A stretch of 9,682 nucleotides of DNA, from assembly GCA_017383945.1 (NCBI GenBank), contig JAFNUQ010000036.1, positions 1-9,682 on the forward strand, written 5' to 3'. The notes beneath the pieces were generated by a model. That model worked only from the letters and a program-made list of their open reading frames with translations. It had not been told where the DNA came from and did no database searches. This document shows positions 1-5,651 of the stretch, one piece after another. The position numbers and the translations under genes were made by a program. Position 1 is the first letter of the stretch; the number at the start of each line of letters is the position of its first letter. Origin of the DNA: Bacteroidales bacterium. GTDB lineage: Bacteria > Bacteroidota > Bacteroidia > Bacteroidales > UBA932.

Positions 1-1
1 T

Positions 2-949
2 CTCAAGCACTATCTGGCCGTACTGCCTGAGGCTGGTTCGGAAGAGGACGAGATGAACAAGGCAATCATCAAGCAGCCTAAGGATGCTGAGAGGATTCTA
101 CGCTCTATCTGCACCGAGATGGATAACAGATATGAGCTCATGAGCAGAGCCGGGGTCAACAAAGTCACTCTATATAACGAGAAATACAAAGAGCGCAAGC
201 TTCGCCCGGACAAAGGACACAGATACCTCCCATACCTTGTAGTCGTTGTCGATGAGTATGCCGACCTCACGATGACCACCGGCGCTTCGCCTGAGACTAA
301 GGCTGCCAGCAGAAGCATCACCAACTCTATCATTCGCCTTGCGCAGAAAGGTAGAGCTGCAGGTCTGCACGTCATCCTCGCGACCCAACGACCTTCCGTT
401 GACGTCATTTCCGGCATCATCAAGAGCAACTTCCCTATGCGCATCGCCTTCAGGGTCGCTTCTCGCGTGGATTCGATGACAATCCTAGATGCCCCAGGAG
501 CAGAAAAGCTCATCGGTAAGGGTGATATGCTTTTCTCTGCCGGTATTGACATCGAGCGCATCCAATGCGCATATATCAGTGGCGACGAGACTGACAAGAT
601 CACTGAATTTATCGGCACACAGCAGGGATATCAGAAATCCTACAATACACCATATTACCTACCAGAGGCCAAGGCAGACGGCAGTTCCGACGAGTCACGT
701 GGTTCTGTAGATATGAACAAGCTTGATGACAGGTTTGAGGAAGCAGCCAGAATGGTGGTACTCAATCAGAAGGGATCCACTTCCGACCTTCAGAGGAAGT
801 TGGGTGTAGGATATCCTAAGGCAGGAACCATTATGGACCAGCTCGAAGCTGCGGGCATCGTAGGGCCACAGGTTGGATCAAAGGCAAGGCAGGTGCTTGT
901 TTCCGACCTTGACTCACTCCAATCTATCCTGGATGCTTATATGAAATAA
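2..949 (+). CDS. ftsK: DNA translocase FtsK, C-terminal part (5' end outside window)
   Basis: FtsK is a membrane-anchored, hexameric ATPase at the division septum. It pumps double-stranded DNA and helps clear and resolve the chromosome terminus. The reading frame is open from base 2, so 315 residues are visible and the ATG at 53 is internal. The Walker A motif, N-terminal membrane region and linker lie off the left edge. Visible are Walker B (VVVVDE, about residues 80-85 of the fragment), the ATQRPSVDVISG motor motif (about 127-138), the GDMLF segment (about 174-178), and a C-terminal winged-helix gamma domain (about 242-302, containing LQRKLGVGYPKAG and QLEAAGIVGP). Two departures from the family as I know it: the usual DSRTILD reads DSMTILD, and the usual GYNRAGR of the gamma recognition helix reads GYPKAGT. 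The gene converges on the phosphorylase gene with 6 bases between stop codons. Identification is secure; the functional effect of the substitutions is inference. Confidence 0.96.
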   Translation, partial: LKHYLAVLPEAGSEEDEMNKAIIKQPKDAERILRSICTEMDNRYELMSRAGVNKVTLYNEKYKERKLRPDKGHRYLPYLVVVVDEYADLTMTTGASPETKAASRSITNSIIRLAQKGRAAGLHVILATQRPSVDVISGIIKSNFPMRIAFRVASRVDSMTILDAPGAEKLIGKGDMLFSAGIDIERIQCAYISGDETDKITEFIGTQQGYQKSYNTPYYLPEAKADGSSDESRGSVDMNKLDDRFEEAARMVVLNQKGSTSDLQRKLGVGYPKAGTIMDQLEAAGIVGPQVGSKARQVLVSDLDSLQSILDAYMK

Positions 950-955
950 GGAATT

Positions 956-1783
956 TTAGAGAGCCTCTATCATCATTGAGAAGAGGCTTTCCATTTTTTC
1001 TGCAGCAAGGTTGGCCTGCTTCACCACGTCATCTCCGTCATTGAGATTCTTCTCTACATTGAGGAAGTTGGACATATTGGTAACGACTGACACTCCAAAC
1101 ACTTTGAGACCGCAATGGCGGGCAACAATCACCTCTGGAATAGTAGACATTCCAAGAAGGTCTGCACCGATGGTCGAGAAGAAACGTACTTCAGCCGGTG
1201 TTTCGTAGGTTGGCCCTGTGCTACCTAGATATACACCCTTCTTAACCTGCATACCCAGCTCGTCACAGATCTTTTCTGCCGAGGCTTGAAGGTCAAGATC
1301 GTAGGCACAAGTCATATCCGGAAATCTCTCTCCAAATTCATCTAAGTTCTTGCCGATAAGAGGGTTAGGGAGCATATTGATGTGATCTCTGATAATCACT
1401 ATATCTCCGACTTTATAACTCTGGTTGCATGCGCCGGCAGCATTGGATACAAACAGATATTCTATACCCAGGGTTTTCATCACTCTCACACCGATGGTAA
1501 CCATATCCATCGGATAGCCTTCGTAATAATGGAATCTTCCCTGCATGGCAATCACGGTTTTCCCTCCAAGTTCTCCAACGATAAAGTTGCCTTTATGGCC
1601 GATAGCCGTTGACTGAGGGAATCCTACAATTTCCTTGTATGGTATAGTTATAGCATTATTTATTTTCTCTCCCAATCTTCCGAGTCCACTTCCGAGGACA
1701 ATACCCACAAGTGGTTTTCTATCACCGATCCTTGACCTGATATAGTCAGCACTAGATCTGATTATTTGCATCCTTGGGTCCAT
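956..1783 (-). CDS. punA: Purine nucleoside phosphorylase, trimeric (PNP/MTAP superfamily)
   Basis: This enzyme cleaves purine (deoxy)ribonucleosides with phosphate, giving free base and (deoxy)ribose-1-phosphate, in the cytosol for purine salvage. The 275 residues match the usual length of the trimeric class. Seen in order: phosphate-binding GSGLG (31-35), GHKG (62-65), GRFHYYEG (82-89), SNAAG (113-117), GPTYET (190-195, with the base-stacking Tyr193 and Glu194), GMSTIPEV (211-218), and VTNMSN (234-239). Asn236 corresponds to human Asn243, the residue favouring 6-oxopurines such as inosine and guanosine. Oddly, the segment that usually reads HEEV, whose His contacts the ribose 5'-OH, reads GDDV (250-253). 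The gene is last in a minus-strand operon, 2 bases after the deaminase stop; that deaminase can supply its inosine-type substrate. Start: the ATG at 1783 is used; Met5 is a possible alternative. Family assignment is firm; the gene symbol and exact substrate range are less so. Confidence 0.92.
   Translation of the reverse strand: MDPRMQIIRSSADYIRSRIGDRKPLVGIVLGSGLGRLGEKINNAITIPYKEIVGFPQSTAIGHKGNFIVGELGGKTVIAMQGRFHYYEGYPMDMVTIGVRVMKTLGIEYLFVSNAAGACNQSYKVGDIVIIRDHINMLPNPLIGKNLDEFGERFPDMTCAYDLDLQASAEKICDELGMQVKKGVYLGSTGPTYETPAEVRFFSTIGADLLGMSTIPEVIVARHCGLKVFGVSVVTNMSNFLNVEKNLNDGDDVVKQANLAAEKMESLFSMMIEAL
959..999 (+). terminator. Probable intrinsic terminator of ftsK, inside the 3' end of the convergent gene
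   Basis: A 7-base perfect inverted repeat (AGCCTCT at 962-968, AGAGGCT at 982-988) extends through a G-U, an A-U and a G-C pair to 959/991. The loop is 13 bases (969-981). It is followed by CATTTTTT (992-999), a T-run on the + strand. It begins 9 bases after the ftsK stop. Read on the minus strand the hairpin is followed only by TAAAATTCC, so it should work mainly for ftsK and weakly, if at all, for the opposing operon. The hairpin is read directly from sequence; termination activity is inferred. Confidence 0.7.
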
Positions 1784-1785
1784 AA

Positions 1786-3060
1786 TTATGCGATTTTTGC
1801 TAGTACACGCTTTGCTTGGGTTAGTATCTCTTTTTCTTCCGGTATCTGGCGGTTACGCATCACAAAGCGACCTGCGCATATCACTGAATCTATACAATCA
1901 GAGTGGGCAGAGTAGACCAGATTTGCCAGGAATGGGCTATTAGACAAGAAGAATGTATTGTCTGTATCCACGATATTGATATCTGCTACAGCTCCCTCGA
2001 CAAGACGGCCGCCCTGGATACCCAAAGCCTTTGCGCCGTTGAGAGTCGCCATATCCATGAGTTCAGGTAGAGGAAGAGCCGACGGATCATCCCTCCAAGC
2101 CTTCTGGAAGAGTGCGGAGGTCTTCATAACCTCCAGCATATCAAGATTATTTGATGAAGCACAACCATCTGTACCAAGGCAGACATTTGCACCCGCATCT
2201 TTTAGTTCCTTGTATAAGAAACGGTATCCTGATGCCAATTTTGTATTTGAATTGACATTATGCACACAATTAACGCCACGCTCGCCGAGCAGACGGACAT
2301 CGTTTGGACTGAGCCAGAGCGTATGTGCCGCTATAATATTGTCAGAAAGAATTCCTAGACGATCAAGATACTCTACAGGAGACAGGCCGCCATGGGCAGC
2401 TTTGCAATCTTCGACTTCTTTGCGCGTTTCGCTAAGATGGATATGCAGATTGATCTTGTGCTTTCTAGCAAATTCTGCAGCCCAGATCATCATCTCCTCA
2501 CTGACGGAATAAATCGCGTGAAACGCCAGCTGATATAAGTGCATTTCCGAAGGCGAAGCGAAGTATTTTGCAGTTTTCTCCTGGCACTGCAGCTTCTGCC
2601 TTTCTGCCTCTGCTACGCTGCCTTTATCCATTATTTCGTAGCCGGTAGCGATGCGCAGGCCCATTTCGCGAGCAGCTCGCACTGAAGCATCAAAATGCCA
2701 GTAGTGATCGTTGAATGTAGTTGTACCGGTGCGAATCATCTCGATACAAGCGACCTTGGTTGCCCAATAGACATATTCCGAGTCAATATTCTTTTCAACA
2801 TCCCAGATTTTAGTAATCCAGTCATTGAAAACCATATCCTCTCCAAGACCCCTCATCAGAGACATCGCAGCATGGACGTGCATATTGACAAATCCGGGGA
2901 TTGCAACCTTTCCGGAGCAATCCATGATCTCCACATCCCCGGCAATATCCCAAAGCACACTACTTCCAGAAGGCTCAATCTTTTCTATCAAGCCCGCACG
3001 GATGAGGACATCTTTGCAGATGCCATCAATAGTAATGTCTTTAAGGATGATAGAGCTCAT
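1786..3060 (-). CDS. mtaD: Amidohydrolase: 5-methylthioadenosine / S-adenosylhomocysteine / adenosine deaminase type
   Basis: The family hydrolyses the 6-amino group of MTA, SAH or adenosine to give the inosine analogue plus ammonia, using one divalent metal in a TIM barrel. The 424 residues fit the family. Seen: the N-terminal beta-sandwich strand, metal ligands HVH (61-63), TGTTTFND (111-118), HIHLSE (206-211; His208 and the proton-handling Glu211), AAHTLWL (245-251; His246), GTDG (296-299; metal Asp298) and CASSNNLDM, then the returning beta-sandwich (about 345-400). The segment usually written APHAPYTCS reads AFHAIYSVS (179-187): the His is kept but the flanking residues differ, so substrate preference may be shifted. 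The start ATG shares one base with the stop of the upstream gene (TAATG), implying translational coupling, and the phosphorylase follows after 2 bases. Guanine deaminase or another aminohydrolase of the group is the main alternative; the neighbouring phosphorylase favours a nucleoside substrate. Confidence 0.82.
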   Translation of the reverse strand: MSSIILKDITIDGICKDVLIRAGLIEKIEPSGSSVLWDIAGDVEIMDCSGKVAIPGFVNMHVHAAMSLMRGLGEDMVFNDWITKIWDVEKNIDSEYVYWATKVACIEMIRTGTTTFNDHYWHFDASVRAAREMGLRIATGYEIMDKGSVAEAERQKLQCQEKTAKYFASPSEMHLYQLAFHAIYSVSEEMMIWAAEFARKHKINLHIHLSETRKEVEDCKAAHGGLSPVEYLDRLGILSDNIIAAHTLWLSPNDVRLLGERGVNCVHNVNSNTKLASGYRFLYKELKDAGANVCLGTDGCASSNNLDMLEVMKTSALFQKAWRDDPSALPLPELMDMATLNGAKALGIQGGRLVEGAVADINIVDTDNTFFLSNSPFLANLVYSAHSDCIDSVICAGRFVMRNRQIPEEKEILTQAKRVLAKIA

Positions 3061-3374
3061 TATTCTATGTCTCTTTTGGGAATTTCTCCATCAAAGCAGG
3101 TATCCTTGATATATGTGAGAACCTCAGATAGACCTTCAGTAAACTTCTCGAAATCTTCTTTATAGAGGTAAATCTTGTGCTTGTCAAAACTTACACTGCC
3201 ATCAGGATTATTCTTGCGTTTGCTTTCTGTAATTGTAAGGAAGAAATCCTTATTATCCTTTGTTGATTTTACATCAAAGAAATAGGTACGCTTTCCAGCC
3301 TTGACCGACTTAGAATAAACATCCTCCCCCTCGTGCTTGTCAAATTTTGAGTGTTTGTAGTCGTCTCTATACAT
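3060..3374 (-). CDS. DUF3276 family PUR-alpha-like nucleic-acid-binding protein
   Basis: A small protein of 104 residues widespread in Bacteroidota, related to the PUR repeat that binds single-stranded DNA or RNA in PUR-alpha proteins. Its biological role is not established. The PUR-like unit is seen as GKRTYFFDVK (27-36), strand DFFLTITESKRK (43-54), then HKIYLYKEDFEKF (66-78) and a helix to about residue 90. The protein is lysine- and aspartate-rich, with no signal peptide or membrane segment. The frame can be extended upstream to a TTG at 3398, but that codon lies inside the candidate promoter -7 box (3396-3403), so the ATG at 3374 is preferred. This gene leads the minus-strand operon, and its TAA overlaps the ATG of the deaminase by one base. 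Family call is good; nucleic-acid binding is inferred from the fold. Confidence 0.85.
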   Translation of the reverse strand: MYRDDYKHSKFDKHEGEDVYSKSVKAGKRTYFFDVKSTKDNKDFFLTITESKRKNNPDGSVSFDKHKIYLYKEDFEKFTEGLSEVLTYIKDTCFDGEIPKRDIE

Positions 3375-3395
3375 AAAATAAAATAAGTTATAGTG

Positions 3396-3403
3396 CAAAA
3401 ATA
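3396..3403 (-). promoter_or_regulatory. Candidate -7 promoter box for the minus-strand purine operon
   Basis: Read on the minus strand the sequence is TATTTTTG followed by CA, matching the Bacteroidota -7 consensus TAnnTTTG. It ends 21 bases before the ATG at 3374, giving a leader of roughly 15 bases. No clear TTTG -33 element is visible at the expected distance upstream, so strength is uncertain. Confidence 0.5.
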
Positions 3404-3425
3404 GAATTTTTTGTGGATTACTTGT

Positions 3426-3433
3426 TATCTTTG
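3426..3433 (+). promoter_or_regulatory. Candidate -7 promoter box for the nusB-rimO operon
   Basis: TATCTTTG followed by CA matches the Bacteroidota -7 consensus TAnnTTTG exactly. It lies 22 bases before the nusB ATG at 3456. A TTTG at 3410-3413 lies upstream but only 12 bases away, closer than the usual -33 spacing, so only the -7 box is claimed. Confidence 0.6.
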
Positions 3434-3455
3434 CATACTAATTTTGTTTGAAAGT

Positions 3456-4373
3456 ATGCTCAACCGTAGAATTCTCCGTTCTAAAGCCTTTAAGGCTGTT
3501 TTTTGCTATGCGGAAAATCCCGGACTCTCTTTGAAAGACACACAAGCTTTTCTTGAAACTTCGTGTGAATCCACAAGAGACCTCTACTTGTTTATGTTGT
3601 CTATAGTCGGACCATTGACAGCAGAGGCACAGTCCCGCATCAGCGCAGCTATGCAGAAATTTAATCCCACTGAAGAAGAGCGCAACCCCAACCTCAAGTT
3701 TGTAGAAAACCAGATCACTCCGCTTTTGGAGCAAGATCCTGATTTTAATAAACTGCTCGCTAAGAAAAAGCTTAGCTGGGCTCAGTATGACGTGCTTCTA
3801 AGACACCTCTATGAGAGGATTAGAGAAAGAAACTATTTTAAGGAGTACCTCTCTCGCCCAGAAAGAAGCCTTCAGGAAGATGCAAAGCTCTGGGTCCGCA
3901 TTTTTGAAAACGAATTTGAGGACAATGCAGAGCTAGCTGAGATCCTTGAAGATCTTTCCATCTATTGGAATGACGACCTTGGTTATGTCCTTTCTTGGTG
4001 CCGTCGCACAATGTATTCTCTCGGAGAGAAAAATGTGTGGTCTTTGCCACCGCTATACAATAGCGACCTTCCTGGCAATGAATCGATGCAGAGCGATAAG
4101 CTGTTTGTATTCAACCTCGTGCGTGCCGCTCATGCCAACTTCGACAAGTTCTGCGAGCAGGTTGCCGAGCTCACTCCAAAGTGGAATAGAGACAGACTCT
4201 GCACCACTGACCTCGCACTCATAGTATGCGGCATGGCCGAGTCATTGTCGGAACCTAATACTCCAATAAAAATTATCATTAACGAATACGTAGAGCTCTC
4301 AAAGTCCTACAGTACTCCAGACAGTAGCGGTTTCGTTAATGGATTGTTAGACAAATTAATAAATAAACATTAA
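3456..4373 (+). CDS. nusB: Transcription antitermination factor NusB, long Bacteroidota form
   Basis: NusB pairs with NusE (ribosomal protein S10) on boxA RNA to make RNA polymerase resist termination, chiefly on rRNA operons. The 305 residues are about twice the E. coli length, as is usual in this phylum. The N-terminus has the NusB-like opening MLNRRILRSKAFKAVF (1-16). The recognisable NusB helical core is at the C-terminus: W..DRL..TDLALIVCGMAE (243-262), INEYVELSKSYSTP (275-288) and FVNGLLDKL (293-301). The middle (about 60-220) is helical and charged and is the phylum-specific enlargement; I cannot assign it a function. The frame extends upstream to a TTG at 3411, but that would run through the candidate -7 box, so the ATG at 3456 is chosen. 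It is the first gene of the operon; yajC follows after 5 bases. Confidence 0.92.
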   Translation: MLNRRILRSKAFKAVFCYAENPGLSLKDTQAFLETSCESTRDLYLFMLSIVGPLTAEAQSRISAAMQKFNPTEEERNPNLKFVENQITPLLEQDPDFNKLLAKKKLSWAQYDVLLRHLYERIRERNYFKEYLSRPERSLQEDAKLWVRIFENEFEDNAELAEILEDLSIYWNDDLGYVLSWCRRTMYSLGEKNVWSLPPLYNSDLPGNESMQSDKLFVFNLVRAAHANFDKFCEQVAELTPKWNRDRLCTTDLALIVCGMAESLSEPNTPIKIIINEYVELSKSYSTPDSSGFVNGLLDKLINKH

Positions 4374-4378
4374 TAATT

Positions 4379-4705
4379 ATGATTACACTTTTACAGACAG
4401 CTGGTGCTGCAGCAGCCCAGCAGGGCGGTGGTGGTTCAATGCTCATTATGCTCATCCTTGTTTTTGCTGTTATGTGGCTTTTCATGATCAGACCACAGCG
4501 CAAGCAGCAGAAAGCCCTTGAGGAGATGCGCAAGGCTCTCAAGAAGGGTGACAAGGTCATCACTGCTGGTGGCATCTATGGTACTGTAGCTGAAGTTGAG
4601 GAAACAACTATCCTCATGAGAGTTGACGGCGATGTAAAGATTCGCGTTGACAAGCAGTCAATTCAGATTGACCCAGCTACTGTTCAGGCACAGAGCAAGA
4701 AATAA
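4379..4705 (+). CDS. yajC: Preprotein translocase accessory subunit YajC
   Basis: YajC is a small inner-membrane partner of the SecDF complex that assists Sec-dependent protein export. The 108 residues match the family. A short Ala/Gln/Gly-rich N-terminus (7-20, including a GGGG run) precedes one membrane helix (about 21-37). Then comes the hallmark cytosolic RPQRKQQK (38-45) and the SH3-like GDKVITAGGIYGTV (57-70), followed by a lysine-ended tail. It lies 5 bases after nusB and 11 bases before the YbbR-domain gene, in an AT-rich start region without a Shine-Dalgarno motif. The identification is firm; no oddities seen. Confidence 0.95.
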   Translation: MITLLQTAGAAAAQQGGGGSMLIMLILVFAVMWLFMIRPQRKQQKALEEMRKALKKGDKVITAGGIYGTVAEVEETTILMRVDGDVKIRVDKQSIQIDPATVQAQSKK

Positions 4706-4716
4706 GTAACAACAAA

Positions 4717-5643
4717 GTGAAGAAGTGGGCACAGTTTATATTGTGCGTACTGATTGCAGCAGGCGCATGGTGCATTCGCAATCTCTCTCAAAATTATGTG
4801 AGTATTGTGAGTGTGCCTGTTCTTGCACAAAGTAATATTGAGGGGCATTCAAACATATCCACCACAGAAGCAACAATTACAGCACAAGTAAGTGGATCCG
4901 GATATAGCATTGCCGCTCTTTCAAGGAAACATCAGAAGACAAGAAAGGTAAACTTCAATAAGGAGGATTTCAATTTTGATGGTGATAACCTTTTCTCTAT
5001 CAAGCAAGGAGATCTATACAAATACGGCTCAGCTATTTTTGGCAATGGCATCAATGTAGAGTCCTTCATTTCAGACTCTCCTAAGTTTGTATTTCCTCAA
5101 GTGTCCTACAAAAAAGTACCTGTTCAGAAAGTACTTAAAGTTTCCTATGCGCCACAGTATATGGCGACTTCTCCGATGAAACTACAGCCGGATTCGGTTG
5201 CAGTGTATGGAGAAATCTCTAAACTTGAAAACATAAATCAGGTTTTAACCCGTCCTCTGGAACTCAAGGAGCTCAAAGCAAGTGCACACGGAAGAATCAA
5301 GCTTGACAATCCGTCAGGTCTGAGACTCTCTGATGAGGAGGTGGTATATTCTCTGGACGTACAAAGATATGTAGAGCTCCAGAAAGACATAAAGATTGAG
5401 ACTCGAAATGTCCCTCGTGGAGTTGAGCTTTCAGTCCTGCCATCTACTGCCACCGTCAAATACCGTTGCATATTCCCAGTCAATGATAATCCGACCGAGT
5501 CTGTAGTCTTTTATATCGATTACAGAGACTTTGTAAAGTCGCTCAGCGGAACATGCATTGCCAAGCCTGATAAACTGCCATCAGGCGTTATTGAATATAG
5601 CTTGAGCCCCGAGACATTTGAATGTATCGTAACCAACAACTAG
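4717..5643 (+). CDS. YbbR/CdaR-like domain protein, membrane-anchored
   Basis: A 308-residue protein starting at a GTG, 11 bases after yajC. It has a single N-terminal hydrophobic segment (about 4-20) that should anchor it with the rest outside the cytoplasm. The remainder is beta-rich and consistent with YbbR-type repeats: one about 28-125 and another about 132-190 containing VSYAPQYMATSP and PDSVAVYGEISKL, with a more diverged third stretch to the end. In Firmicutes, YbbR-repeat protein CdaR modulates the c-di-AMP cyclase CdaA. No cyclase gene lies here, and the place between yajC and coaE is typical of Bacteroidota, so a cyclase role is not claimed. The stop codon is 8 bases before the coaE start. 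The call rests on repeat character, topology and conserved position; sequence similarity to CdaR is weak. Confidence 0.72.
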   Translation: MKKWAQFILCVLIAAGAWCIRNLSQNYVSIVSVPVLAQSNIEGHSNISTTEATITAQVSGSGYSIAALSRKHQKTRKVNFNKEDFNFDGDNLFSIKQGDLYKYGSAIFGNGINVESFISDSPKFVFPQVSYKKVPVQKVLKVSYAPQYMATSPMKLQPDSVAVYGEISKLENINQVLTRPLELKELKASAHGRIKLDNPSGLRLSDEEVVYSLDVQRYVELQKDIKIETRNVPRGVELSVLPSTATVKYRCIFPVNDNPTESVVFYIDYRDFVKSLSGTCIAKPDKLPSGVIEYSLSPETFECIVTNN

Positions 5644-5651
5644 AGATCCCC

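Noticed and set aside
10..618. 202-codon open frame on the - strand
   Set aside because: Antisense to ftsK motor and gamma coding sequence, which carries clear family motifs; no domain recognised in the opposite frame.
781..910. TTCCGACCTT occurring twice (about 781 and 901)
   Set aside because: Two 10-base copies inside coding sequence with similar amino-acid context (SDL); most simply chance codon reuse.
1958..2512. 184-codon open frame on the + strand
   Set aside because: It lies wholly antisense to the well-supported deaminase gene, shows no recognisable motif and has Arg/Ser/Pro-rich composition typical of a shadow frame.
2695..3165. 156-codon open frame on the + strand spanning the deaminase/DUF3276 junction
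   Set aside because: Crosses two well-supported minus-strand genes and has no family resemblance.
3375..3398. TTG start extending the DUF3276 protein by 8 residues
   Set aside because: The TTG is inside the candidate -7 box and the added residues are hydrophobic and atypical; the ATG at 3374 fits the family start.
3411..3455. TTG start extending NusB by 15 residues
   Set aside because: The extension covers the candidate -7 box at 3426-3433; the protein from the ATG at 3456 begins exactly like other NusB proteins.
5622..5651. Upstream ATG for CoaE overlapping the YbbR-domain gene
   Set aside because: It adds ten residues ahead of the beta-strand and P-loop with which this kinase family normally starts.
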